From: Strix aluco | Taxonomy: Eukaryota > Chordata > Aves > Strigiformes > Strigidae | Length of the DNA: 64,000 bases | NCBI RefSeq assembly: GCF_031877795.1 | Contig: NC_133933.1 | Location: forward strand, 3,904,632-3,968,631 | Reading direction: 5' to 3' | Shown here: positions 14,001 through 27,600 of the stretch, one piece after another | How positions within the stretch are numbered: the first letter of the stretch is position 1 | Layout of the letters: each line of letters starts with the position of its first letter | Translations under genes and position numbers: made by a program | The notes under the pieces: model-generated | What the model saw: only the letters and a program-made list of their open reading frames with translations | Database searches by the model: none | Told to the model about the DNA's origin: nothing

Positions 14001-17000
14001 CACCGTCACACTAGGGAAGCTCATTCAGAAACAGTTTCTTTCAAATGTGTGGAGCTGGTGGTAGGAAATCCTTCCACCTAAAGCTATCTGCCCGTCAGAA
14101 CAGTTCCTTCCAAATGGAAGCTTTGCTTTCTGTAGAAAACTGCAATTTTTCATCAGACGAGCTAAGATCCACTCAGCAAAATGATTTTCAGCTTTTTAGA
14201 AAGGCAAAAGTTCCCTCAAAAAATAAAACATCTCCAACATCAGCACCAGGTACAAATTGCCTGGAAGCCCAGGACTAATTGGGCCACTGTTTCCCTCTGT
14301 AGTGATTCCCTGGGTGTCTCTCTATAGCTCTAATCCCCAGCTGAGCCTCCAGCTAAGAAATCATAACATAACACCCACCATGAGTAAGCATTACAGTTCA
14401 GTGAAAATTTCCCTCAGCATTTGTTCCTTTGTACATGACTAATCAGGGTATAACTCTAAGGTATTTTCCCTACCCTCTCTTTTTAAAATACAGGCAGTAC
14501 AGTTATAGTGGAAACATTACTCTAGCAACTACTCTTACCAGTAGACACACACATTCTCCTTTCCTCCTATCTATCCTGAATGTAACCACTTACTAGCAGG
14601 TGCCACTGATTATTTAGTGCTTACAGAAGAGCTACATCCAGCTATGAATCAACAACTGACAAAAGTACCATCACAACCAGCATTTCTTAATTTTGTTTTA
14701 CCTTCTTTCAGGCTCTGTTTTCCTGGTCTGCCTTGCAAACAAGCCTTGCTTCTGTGAGCACCATGACATAGCTTTTCATGTCCCAGTAAATCAGAGTATC
14801 ACCTTTTAAACCCCACCACCTGGGATGGCAAAACCCCCACTCCTGTTTCTTAAAAGTGAGCCAGATCATACTCACCTGCAATGTTTCACTGATACTATTG
14901 CTTATGCGGCTGTCTGAAAGTAGGAAAAAAATATTTTGTGTGTATTTATAAATCTTTTCAAGTTGCACAACTACTGCATTTTATTTGGCTTATAAAATAC
15001 AGGGGGAAAGGTACCAGATTTCCACTAATCAGCAAATATATCTCTGTGAGCAATTTCAAGGAAGACAAGAAGACAGCTAAATCTGAGAAAGACCAGAACA
15101 ATATTAGTCCGGGTATTTTTTATGTTACTACAGAACAATGTAAATGAGGCAGAGAGAGATTCAGGATCAGCTTCAAAACTGTCTAAGAAGAAATAGGCAC
15201 CTAGTAGGGTTTTTCCCTATAGAGGTTAAGGATCTAACTCCCTTTAATAACACAAACATTTAGCACATCTACATTTCCGCTGAAACACCAGTGAGGCCAT
15301 GAAAGCATTCAGAAAGACATATACCTTTTCCTGCAACTCCTTAATGCAATGTTACATAATCCCATGTAATGATTTAATGTAGTAAAAAAAAAATAATGCA
15401 GATGCCATTTCCACAGGAAGAAGAAACACGTATCTACTGTAATCTTGACAGAGCAATGATGTTCAAACCCTTACACTGAAAAAGTGTACTGTGATCTAAC
15501 AAGGCTAAGAGCCTACACAAGCTGTAACTCTGAAGATATGGAAGGTGGTATGTGCTGTAAAACTGCTGTAGAATAAGAGTTTATGAGAATTTTTTTTGGT
15601 TTCTGTGGCTACAATAAAGCAGATTTTAAATGTGAACTGAGCTCAGAAAAGTTTTTCATTTTGTCAGGACTCCAAATTTTGCTGTTTAATTCCATGTTCT
15701 AGGTCCAGTTGTAGCCAGAGTAACAATGGTGTATCTTACTATCTGTGGGAACATGCACAAAGCAGTGAGCTATCTCTGGTTTTTTCTATATCTGATGTGT
15801 TTACTTCAGAGGTGCCATGTTATTTTACAGTTAAAAACTCTAAGATTTCCCCCCCGTCTCTTAAAGCAGAGTTTGGAAAAGAAAACCCCTAATGTGTCAC
15901 CTGCAATGGATATGCCATCTCATGTCTAACCGACTGTTGCAGCAGACATCTAGCTACACTCAGGCCAGGTGACAAACACCACCTAAATGCTCCGTCTTCG
16001 AACATCTCACAGTCTATTCAGGGAGCCTTTTGCTCACACCAGATAAAATTCTACGCACAGAAAGGACCTGGCTGAGGGAGGGAAGGAGAAATAATATGGG
16101 ATTTCCCATTCCTTTTTCAGTCACTAAGAAAATATCTTTTGAAATAACAATCTTTAAGGTGAAAAAACATTTTTACTGCTCCAAGATGTGATTTTTACTT
16201 TTTTTTTTTTTTTTTAAAAAAAAAAGCAGAACAAGAATCATGCATGCTTTGGTCATTTGTGAGCCCTGACAGGTTTCAGAGAGGTTTGAAACTGCGATAT
16301 ACAGTTCTGTTCCTTCATCTGCAGACTTGCTACAGGGAGACCCTTGACAGCTGAAGAGATCTCTCCTGTGCCTCTCTACAGGGTCCTAGCACTGGAGCAC
16401 CAGGGGACTTTGAATGGTAGCACCATCAAGACTGGCCCTTTTCAGCCCAAACGCGCAGTTTAGAGGTACCATTAAATCCAGTTCTCACTTCCCAGACACA
16501 CAAAACCCAGCCATGTCACAGCTGAACAGCTAGAATAATATCTGCCCTTCCCTTATCCTTCTGGCAGACAAATCAGTCCCCAAATCAGCAGCAAACAGCA
16601 AGTTGCAGAGGCAACATCAAATCCAAGGAATTCAAGTTCAAATGTGTAAGTGATGGGTAACTGCATGGACCATACTGTTCACATACCTGCTCAGAGACAG
16701 GAAAGGTAAAGCTCTGCTAATGCACCCCACTGAGATCCCAGCTCCAAGTTCCTCCATGCCCTTCCAGGGAACTCTGGTGCTCACACAATTATGTTTCCAT
16801 CTTAACATGGGCAGGGAGAATTCCCTATTTACTCATCCTTATTTTTACATGGGGTATGATGGGACCCTGACATCAGCTGGGGTTTTTTGCTTCTATTGCA
16901 ACACTTACAGCTTTCATTTTTAAAGGATGTCATTTTTTTCAGTTGAAGTGATCCTGAGGCTGATTTCCCGTTCACTACAGAGAACAGAAGACAAGTCCCA

Positions 17001-20000
17001 AAGTCTTAGTAGTGACCTGTTTTTTTTTTTTTTTTCTTCATGTCAGCCGAGAAATAACCCATCCCTGTTACCACACAAGGGCACTTGTTGAATATTGACG
17101 GAGAAGGAAGTGTACCACCTACTGAGTCACCAATGCCACATCCTAAACACCTGGCTTTTGCCTTGCTGGGCTTCCATTTAAGCATGAATCCACCCTGAGT
17201 GGAGCTGTAGAAAAAGTCTATCATAAAACCTCAAACCACACAACACTTTCCTGGATGGGAGGTATATTGTGATCTGCTAAAGTTCACAGACTTCCAGAAG
17301 AAAACTGAAAGCCTTTCCAAAGCAGATCCATCTGCTTTGCTTTTGTCCAAATTTCAGAGATAACAGCTGTGCATGTCACATCCCAAAGCAAGGTATAAAA
17401 TTAAGTTTTCTTGAAGTTGGAAATAAAATCACAGCTACATTTTTTTTTTTTTTTAAAGTGACTGCACAAAGTTATGGCAAAATCTGCCAAGGTTTTCGAT
17501 GCCTAATCTCCCACTTAACCACCTTTGTGAAAGCTCATCCAAATTCTTATAATTCTCACAAAACTTCTGTACAAAAAATGCAGATTTCTTAAAGCCAAAG
17601 TAAATACATTTCTTACAAATTAAGTTCTCGTCTGTTAGGCAATGAATCATTTGCCATCCACAGTACATCCCATAGCTAACAAAGCAGTAGTTGCCACTCT
17701 ATTGCAAAACAGAGTACGACATATTTTAGGAAATGATTCTTCATTAAAAACCATCATCTGGGGCAGTACAATGCAGCAGGAGTCACACAAATGTGCTACA
17801 TCCTGTGACTTGCTCTGAAGTAAGCATGAAAATGGTTACAAAACATTTTGGGGGCAGGAGGAAGCACACTCTTTTCTATGGGACATCAGCTCACAGATGG
17901 GCTCGCTCACCTTTGGTTTGTCCTGAGTCAGACCGCAATCCCTTTAACCCGCGGGCTGAGGAGCTCAGCCTCTTGGCAGCTCTCCCACAGGCAGGATGAT
18001 CTAGCCAACACCCTTCCAAGGCACTTTCTGCAACGTGCTGCCACAAGGCAGTGCCTGGTTTCCACAACAAAATGAGTATTTATCTACCTAAAGCTTTGCT
18101 TCCTTCCATATCTGCTACCTGAAGAAATGAAACAACTCTGTGGTCAAGCTCAGAGACCAAAACCATAAATGAACAGCTTGAAGGGAGGAAGAGGTAAGCT
18201 AAGGAAGACAGTAATGACAAGGAGGGACATTTCTGTAATTTGCATCCTTTTTAAATCCAGATTTCTTATCTCTTTTAAACTAATGCTTGCAACGTGTAAT
18301 TTTGAAAAAACTGTATGTGCTGCAGGATGTATTTGCAACAGCTGTGCTTTTTTATATATAAAGTATATCAGGAGCATCACCCAGGTTAGTGCATCACTGC
18401 ACACAAGGGAAAGAACCCAAGTGCATGCAGACAGTTCCAAAAGCAAGATCACCTCAGTACATAGCGGCAATAAAATTGCCAATAATGCTTCAGTGAGATG
18501 TCCCAGCACAGACTGAATAAGGGAAACCACTCCTCAACAAGAATACAGACTTGAGCTGTTAATGCCAGTAACAATGCATTTTCTTTTCTGAATGCATATC
18601 CTTTTCCAATTGATAGCACTGTACTTAAGTAGTAATAGGCCCCTGCATCAGCAGGAATACAGTATTGCCTCTCTCAAGAAGTACCCAGCAAACCACAGCA
18701 GAAAATTGTTCTCCAGGAGAAATACCACTGACAGAATATCCTAACAGAACAAGTCAACTTAATCAAGACTTAGCTTATGTGCACGCCAGGAAAATAAGAA
18801 TCCCCTAGTAGCATAAGAATTCTCTATATTGATATTTCCCTGAGGAAAATGCATCAAAAATTAAGTCATCATAGCAACTTCCTATTTGCTTTGTTTCTTT
18901 ATTTTGTTTTTGTACATAATTTTAAAACAAAGGTAAAAAAGCCCACCCCACCCCCCTTTTTTTTTCTTCATTTTGTCAAAATAAACTTCTGTTATCTAGG
19001 AGACTTACTGAATTTTCCATAACTGTCCAATTTTCTCATAGAATAAATCTTTTTATTGTCACTCAGACTCAGTCTAAAGCCATATTCTGAAATCTAAAAA
19101 TGACAATTTAAACAAATTATTTATCTTTTGTGCAGAGCTCAGCTTCTCCAGACCCTGCACATGAGAAGCCACTGCAGGGAACCATCCTTTCACAGTCCAA
19201 TTCCTAGCTCCTCAAACATCTTGGAGTAGAGATATGGACAGCCACATCAGAAGAGGGCAGAAAAACCACCTCACAGCCACCTTATCCTGCAAAAGGAACA
19301 CCAGCACCCATTCCCACACAGAGATGAACTCCTAATCTGCATCATACATACAACAAATCCAAGAATGATGGAAAAGATGAGATTACGTCACAGGTTTTGT
19401 CTGAGCCATAGCAGGACCCTCCAGCTGGGCTGCAGGCCCTGACACCATTTGAGGCTGCTTCACCTCCGCAGCACCCTCTTTCTTTCTTGCATGAAATCCA
19501 CCTTTTCTCTGCTAAATCAAAATAAAGACTACAGCAGAGACCTTAAATTTTGTGTTTGTAATAGGAATAGGCCCCTTAAACAGTTACATTTTCCCTAGGT
19601 TACAGACTAACTTCCAACTCCAGCAGCTTTAGATGCAAAGCCAGAGCAACCTGGCTTTAGGGGAACTACTTCACATTTCAACCTGACAATTCGAGTTGTG
19701 GGGAAAAGGCTATCACGTCAGCACTCTTGCTTAACATTTTGAGTCACATATTACGTTAGTCACAAGACACAGTAATTGTCTTTCCATCCTTTTTCCCTCA
19801 CTGAGATGAATAAATCCTCTTAGGGGGCAGGTTTTCCTAGGTGCTTTTGGTTGGAAACAAATGGGTCACCTTCCAAAAAGGCAAAAAGACAATAAAAAAC
19901 CCAAACCCAGAAACCTCCATACACACCCCTGACTCACAATTGTCAACTAATCCTACAGACAAAAGAAAAGCTGCAGATTGCCATTTACTTGTGCCCCCAG

Positions 20001-20199
20001 TGCAAACAGCTCCATCTCCAGTAAGGCCCCTCCACTCCATGCCAGATCCCTCCACTTGCTCCCCTGCTGTCTGGTAAATCATGCACAAGTTATCCTTCTT
20101 GTTCTTTTTGATTTTTTGTTTTGATTTTTTTTTTTTAATAAAAGAAACTGAGGGCCTTCTCACGTGCAACCTCCGCACTGAAATAACTTCCACGTTTTG
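8001..20199. other. Intergenic, no gene recognised
   Basis: AT-rich, with chance ORFs up to 149 codons (9013-9462). It includes the small inverted repeat at 11395-11424 and homopolymer runs. No recognisable coding, RNA or mobile-element sequence was found. Confidence 0.65.
11395..11424. repeat. Perfect 11-bp inverted repeat
   Basis: GTGATCAGCTG (11395-11405) and CAGCTGATCAC (11414-11424) flank the eight bases CTACAGCT. There is no gene context. Confidence 0.75.
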
Positions 20200-21680
20200 G
20201 ATTACAGCAATGAAAAGACAGAGAGCAGCCGGGCTTCGCCTCTGTCCTCAGCTCACTCTGCTGCAGTTCAGTGCCAGAGGGATCAGGGAACAGGCTCCGA
20301 TCTCCAAGCGTGTTGTTGCTCTTCCCTTCCGCTGCTGTGATATTAAGCCATCCAAAAAACGGGGGGGAAAAAGTTCAATTTACACAGAATGCCCCAAGCG
20401 CCCATAAGCGGGACACGCCAGTACTCCCGGCACATCCCTTGCTTTTCAAATCATTTTTCAACTTTACAGCTCGGTGGTATAACAAAAACAGCTGCACAAC
20501 ATTGTCGGGTCCCTCCCCAAGCAAATTTCTCCCTGTCCTTGCTGTTGCTGCCTGCTAGTTAGCAGCTCCTCGACCCCTTCTCCTCATGGCACACCATCGG
20601 TTCACAGAGCACCTGGCTGGCAGGCAGGGACAATCTCACAAATAAATGGCAAACATTTTGAGAACTTACCTTTTTCCACAGGGGAGGGGAAAAATAACTC
20701 ATTGCACCCATGCCGGTCCTGGTTTACACCGCCATGTTTTGCAGAGCCCTTCCTGCACGTAAACACGTCCTGTCTTCTCATGGTGCACTGTGTGTGTTTC
20801 TGCACCTCGATCCAAACTTCCCCTTTACCTCTGTTGCCCTTTTTTGGGGGGTTTTTCCTCAGTATTTTCACCCCACAGGCTGGAGACGGGAGGTGGAGGC
20901 AGCAGTTGGGTCGTCTGTTTCCCTCAGACAAGAAGCGCCAGAAGCTTCCAGAGCTCTGGGCCATGCTGACAGTAGAGCTGCAGCGCTGGGCACAAATTCA
21001 CCACTTTTGGGGGGTTTTTTTGAGGTATTTTTAAAATTTTTGTGGAAAATTAGGCCTTTCCCTGTGTCCCAAGCACCTCCACTCCAAGTTGCGGGCACAA
21101 ATGCAGCACCAACAAAAGCGCTGAGAGGGAGTAAGCCATGGCCGCCCTCTCTGAGGGGCACCTGCCAAACTGAGACGTGCGCTGACGGGCAAACGCCTCA
21201 CTGTGGGAAAGGCTGAGCTGGGCAAAGTGCCGGGGGATCATGGCTGTCTTGCCCTCCCCACATCTCTCTCCAACCACCCCTGAGGAAAGGCACGCACCTT
21301 CCCCTCACCCCGTCACCCTCCGCACCCTCATGGCCACCCCATCTTGCTGCTGCGTGAGGGAAGATCAATCCTAAAGGCCCTTCTGCATCAGAAATGTTTG
21401 GAAAGAAGGAGGAGTGGGACGTTCATCCTCCGGGGTGGGGGACAGAGCTGCACCGTCTGCAACCGCACATTTCTGACAGGGCCTGGGGGAGTGTTTTGCC
21501 TCAGGGGTTGGGGGGTGGTGAGGGGCAGCCCCTAGTACATCCGTCCCAAGTTTTTCCCGCCCAGGGAAATAAATACTCGATGTATTGCAGCACCATCTGC
21601 TGGTGTCTGTAAATTAGACACGTGGGCATTTCCCCTGAGGGCGGGAAGGAGCAGAAGGGCTTTGCAAGTCGCTTTCATGG
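20200..21680. promoter_or_regulatory. CpG- and G-rich patch, candidate regulatory element
   Basis: This roughly 1.5-kb stretch has many more CpGs and GC-runs than the surrounding AT-rich sequence. Several ORFs overlap on both strands, as expected when stop codons are rare. It contains a CTCF-like motif and a cluster of G-runs. No gene starting here is recognised. A distal enhancer, a boundary or a lncRNA promoter are all possible. Confidence 0.4.
21588..21603. promoter_or_regulatory. CTCF-like motif
   Basis: CAGCACCATCTGCTGG matches 15 of 16 positions of the CTCF core written as YRGYGCCMYCTRSTGG (mismatch A for G at position 5). It lies at the edge of the CpG-rich patch. Occupancy is unknown. 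Confidence 0.5.
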
Positions 21681-24600
21681 GGTGCAAGGCCCTTGTGGTT
21701 TCTTGCACATAGACATTTCCTGAAGGTTTTCCTCCTTGTAAAGGAATTAAGGTACCTCTAAATAAACAGTCTAAGAAAAGCCGCCTCCCAGAGAAACAAC
21801 AGACAAATTGGTGCTGAGTTTAGGAGTATCACTGAAGAAGAACATAAGGCAAAATCTAGGCTTTTCCCTACTCCTCTAAAGCAGAGCCTGGTAAAATTTG
21901 CAGAGCCCTTTGGGAATGATTTTCTGAAGTGACCAACTGATTCTGGGCACTTCTATTCTTTCGATATATCTAACTGAGGCTGCCTGCCTTATAGGCGCTT
22001 GCATTTCATGAAGTCCCTGTGGTCCTGTGAAGGCTCAGCCGGGCCACCCACAGCCGACCATTACTTCAGTAAGCTCTAGCTGACTTTCAGCAGTTACTTA
22101 TTTCAGCCGGTTTCCTTCCTGGGCTTGATTCATCCCAACAGTGAAGTCATGTTCACGAACTTTATTGAAAATTTCTCCTTGCTGTTAATTTACAGCCTGC
22201 TGAAGGCAAAGGGAAGAGATTTGGATTTTTTTCCCCTCCATGAGTGACTTGAGATAACACAAATATGAAGAAATACGTTAACTTTGAAATCATGTTAGAG
22301 GAAGGACACTCACCTCTTTTGCTTCCTTAAAATTCAAGTGCAGTACTAACTAAACCAGTAACACTGGAGACTGCTGATACATGCAGAAATTATTGGGGAA
22401 CTAATGTCTTGCAAAAAACAGCATAACTTCCATTTTAACCAAATATTTATTGCCTGCAGCAGTTAAATGCAACCAGTGTTTGTGCTGAGGATTTGTGCAA
22501 AGAAGAAAGCATAGCTGGCTTTTAATCTTTCCCAGCTCTGTGCCCAAATAAAATTTGCATTTCCCCTCATCTCTGCTTATCAATAGCTGTGCAGCAACTT
22601 GTGGGACAGATGTTTGGTTTCAAGTGTGTTCCTGGCACAGGGGATGAGCCTTCAGACCCCACCACAGCTGGGCACAGTCAAGCACTACAGGTCAGTTCAA
22701 TAATGACACCTCCAGTTTAACCCTTTCCATACCTGTTACTTTAGTCTGCCTTGCAGCACCACCTCAATACCCATGCCACCCTGTAAGCACTTCACATTCC
22801 TGCCTGGCCCCCTGTTTTCCTAATGATGAGATCCTGTTCTACAATTAGTGCCATCGCAGCAACGACTAAACAAAATAAAACTGGTTAGCTTTGTAGCGTG
22901 TTTGATTTGAAGGAAAAAAAGTTTCCCTTTACAGGGCCCAGCAAATGTCCAAGGTTCAAACAAAGTACGAGGTGCTAACGAACAGAGTCTTGACAAACCT
23001 TGTTTTCCTGCACAGGGGCTCAGTACATAATGATTTCATTCAGCAGCTACTGTTCAAGCATGGAAAGTGTTGGTAAAGAAATCCCACAGAGTTCAGACAA
23101 CCATTTTCCTAACTTAAGCTTCCCCCTCTACTCCTCCCCCCGTCTGCCTTTCGGGCCTCTGCCAGTCATAACATAAATATTCATCAGCTGATATTTGCAG
23201 TAGCTGTGAAGTTATGAATGAGGCCAAACGCCTTCCCTCCTGCCCCATCTGCAAAATGGCAGCTTCTGGTCTTAGCTCATGGCCAAATGACACTTTCCAA
23301 AATCCCCAAAGTGCACTTGCAGGCTTTTCAAATTCAGTCGGGTTTTTAATGTGCAAAGCAGAAATGCTGTCTACCTAATATTTACCCTGGGATTACTGAA
23401 AAAAATATGTATATTACTTTGCTATGCTTTAAACTGTGCGATGCCTTGACGTAATAGACAGAAGTGTTGGCAGCTCAAAATGTTGGTTGGTTCATTTCAG
23501 GGGACATGACTGCTGCAGGTTTCCTTTCTGAATCAAATACCAGACACTTGAACCATTTGTTGTGCAGAAAAGAGAAACAGCTTTTATTCTTAATGCTGGT
23601 TTCTTAACCACCTGGGTGCTGTCAGAAGGAGCCGCATGCACTGGAAAACACTTTTAATAAGACTCCTTTAAGCCTGTCTTAAACCCTGGATCCTGAAAAA
23701 TGGAATCCCCACTGCCTGTCATATGTTCTTTCTCTCTGCAGATTAGCGAGGGACTGCTGCTTTACAAATGTTCCGTTCTCACAAAGCCTGGAATTATGCT
23801 CTCAAATCTACCGGGGGTCAGCAAGACAGCGAGATGTCTGACGTATCCACACCAGCAAAGTCAAAAGCCGAGATGACAGAGAAACAAGACATAATTAAGC
23901 AGAGCCTTAATGAGTCTAATTCAGCAAGGTACCATTCCAGCCAAAGCACTGTACTCAGGGACCCAGGCAGGGACCTTAAGCCAAAGTATCACTGGATTTT
24001 AGACACTTAAAACTCCTAAATGCCTAGAGTCATTGGGAAGTTCTGATAAAGAGGCTCAGCACCATTCAGTCAGAGATCTGGTACACCTCTTCGTAGCTTG
24101 GCTCACACAAATCAATCATGCAAACCGCCCTATCTTGCCTGATTTACCACAACCACAAATAAAAAACCAAACACCAAAAGCATCAAAAGGGAAGTGATAG
24201 TAAGTTTGTTAAGTTGCAATCATCAATTTGATTTTCACCATGAACAAAACAGAACATTTCACCCAACAAGTCTCCAATATTTTGTGGCTAAAATAGAGCA
24301 TAATCTTCTCAAAACCCATCTATTTTTCATTTAAATACTACAAAGGACAATTTACCACATCTCTAGGAACATTGCATAACACTTGCTGCTAAAAAAAAAA
24401 CCCAACCACAATGTGTTTTTAATACCTTCAGCTTTCAGCCACTAGATTCTGTATACCTTTGTTTTGAGAAGAACGAGCCCCAAAATCATCTCGCTGGTAC
24501 CTCTAGACCAAGATCAGGTATTCTCTCCACCTTCTTAACAACCAGCTATGTACACTTCTTGATATATTTGCACTGACACAAAGGCTGCAAAGGTGTTAGG

Positions 24601-27600
24601 TCCTGCATGGCTTCCACTTACAGGAAAAACGCAGGCTTTATCTCTGTGAAATCAGACCCGAGTTCAGCAGGTTCAAGTGAGGACCTCAGGCAGCCTTTAG
24701 CTCATGTGTCTCAAGAGCAGTAAAACCAGTAAACCCAAGGATCTGCACATTGGCTAGGGCTTTAGTCCTTAGAGCCGCTCAGCTATGGACATAAATGAAT
24801 TCCAAAAAGTCACAATCAGGGCAGAGAAAATTACAAGGCAGATGTCAGGTACATACCTTAGCATGGCTCCTCTGCTTCCACATACAAGTAACCACTTTGT
24901 GTGTGGACATGTCTGGGATGCATTTACACATGCAAGATCAAATGGCAGCTCCTTAGCCAGACACATGCAAAGTTTGGTTTTGCAGACTTAAATCACCTGC
25001 TGGAATTGACTTAGGATCACTTGATTTGGAAGATTTTAGTTCACAAAGAGAAAATAACGTATCAGGAATTGCTCCTTTTGACACTAAATGCCCTGTAAAG
25101 TTACATACTGACTGTTTTCGTGCAGCAAGTTACACCACACCCAAAAATCCAAAGTTCTTACTAAGTTGATGACCCTTTTTTTATCAGCTGTTTACATACT
25201 ATCGTGCTGCTTAAAAGCATCTTGTTGGGGTAATGGAAGTGTCTGTGACAGCATAAATGAACAGTAATTAATTGACACACTTCACTGAACATACTAATAT
25301 TGAAATGAGCTGTTCTGGCATTTACCATGATGACACTGCACCACAGGATGGTCTAACTATTGCCAGCACTAGAAACAAAAACAAGGAAAAAAAGATTTAT
25401 CACAGCAACACCTTCCCACAGCCAATGAAGCAGTGGGGAAAGGAGTGTACGCCAATTCCGAGTAGAAAAGGAAAGAGAAACTTCGAGGAATTTCTCCTTA
25501 GCCATTTTCTCAAGAGGGTGGGAAGGTGAGGCTGAAAAAGGCTAACTGTGAAGAAAAGAACATAACAGGACTGTTTCCTCTGCAAAGACACCTTTATTTT
25601 GATGCATTACGTTATATGGCATGCAGACGCTTTGCTTTTTAAAGATTTCAAACTCTTTGGAAAACGTCAATCAGTCACTGCACTTTTGTAACCATCAGAA
25701 GGAACACAGCTCCAGATACTATCTCCTGGGTTCCCATGTAGTAACATACATATTACTTTTCCTGTATTAATAACCAAAAAGCTTCTGATAGAGGCAATAA
25801 AAATCCCCCAAGGTCAGTTAGCCAGTGCGTTGCAGGGCAGATTCAGTCAGAATGGAAACTTTCTCCGTGACTGTGCTGCAATCACAGCTCTAGGGATCAT
25901 GGCAGCAGCGCGCAGTGTTGGCTTCGAGATGCTTTACGTTGCAGCCAACATCTTTGCTCATCATATAGTAATGAAGATTTCCAAACACATCAGAAAACAG
26001 CAACACAAATTAATAAACGGGCTTATGGGTTGGATGTACTCTGTAGTTCCTTGTTCTTTGAATGCACTCTATAATAACTGACAATTCAACTCCTATCCAT
26101 ATCGGAGAAATAATGGAAAAAGGATTGAAAATCAAAGGGAATACTTTTTTATCTTTTTATCTTTATGGTAAAAGGGCCTTTCTGTGATAGATCAAAAGTA
26201 TGTTTTTATGCTTGCTAGGGGGACACATACACCCAAACCCAACACACTTGAAACTGATAAAAAGCAGAGCATGCAGATGGTTGAACTGTCTGGGTTTACT
26301 GTTCATTAGCATGCCAGCAAATTATTTAAGTCGTGTGTGGTTTTGTAGTCTGTTATGCAGCAGTTACGAACCTATGCATAACTACTTGCAAGTGACTATC
26401 CATAGACTAAAACACGAGAAGACACTGTTAATGATTCACCACGAGGTCTTCTGAGTTTCTCTGGCACCACTGCATAGCCAGAAAATAAGCTGGAGCTAGA
26501 ACTGTCAGAGACGTCTTTTAGGCCTGCTGTACAGCTGTGGCAGTCTTCCAGGTTAAGAGTGAGCACATAAAAAGGAAAGGTTGGGAGACTGAATCCAGTT
26601 AAGTTATAGTTTATGGATAGATAACATGGAGAGTGAAGTACAGAAGTCATAAGGCACTTGTTTATTTATACATTAAAATGTGCATGTCATGCACCAGCGC
26701 TGTTCATTTTTCCATTTGCACAAGATGGTCTGATATTCAGTATCAAATCTGTAATGGTTCAACCTTGGCTGGGAAATATCAGCAGCACTGAGAAGGTATC
26801 TGTCTGTACAAGCCTTGCCAAACTAAGAACAATCATCATGGCCTTGTCGCGGAACTTGCTGCTTTCCTCCAGCTGTTGTCTCAAAATTCCTGATAAAAAT
26901 GGCAATCACGCACCTCACGTGACAGCTGCAAGTCCCACAAACTCCAATACTATGGGCCTGATGGGATGCACACAAAACTTCCAGTGAAATCGATGAAAAC
27001 TTTAGTGCTTCTTGGGAGGGTAGAGAGAGATGGTTCAGATTCTCAGACGACAGAGATCAGTACAACTCCACAGATTGCAACAGAGCTATGCTAGCTCACA
27101 GTTTGGCCCTAAACATTTTGGACAAAGATCGTATCAGCATCTAAACAGATGAAGATGAAGTGGAAAGAATGTTGTAATGGTAGTGGGCTTCTTTATTTAC
27201 TCAAATGCATGACCCTTAGAGAAGTAGTTCTGTAATAGCAAGCCCTAACCTCCCTGGCCCCAGGACAATACTGAGCAAGTAACATGAGCACTTTAAGGTC
27301 TCTGCTAGCCTCCTTTTTAACTTCTTTGCCATGGCTATAGGTGGTGTGTAGCCTGGGAGCCAGGGACTGTGTTCCTCTGCCTTGAGGAGTTACTCGGCAC
27401 TTTCTCAATAGATGTAAAGTGCTGCTGAAGCACTATAGGCCACCTATGGCTTACACCAAACTCCCACCTATGCAGGTTCCCTCATCCCATCTGGCAAACC
27501 ACTATAACTAGACTTCAACTTTAATCCTGGGTAGGGGGCTCTTGAAAAATGAAAAAAAGCTCTTACCTTCTGGCCAAAAACCCTTCACCAACACCCACCC

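Noticed and set aside
14590..14607. CTAGCAGGTGCCAC resembling CTCF
   Set aside because: Two core mismatches including an essential G; weaker than the 21588 site and without CpG context.
20710..21216. 168-codon plus-strand ORF in the CpG-rich patch
   Set aside because: Antisense frames at the same place are equally open, there is no recognisable domain, and high GC content explains the lack of stops.
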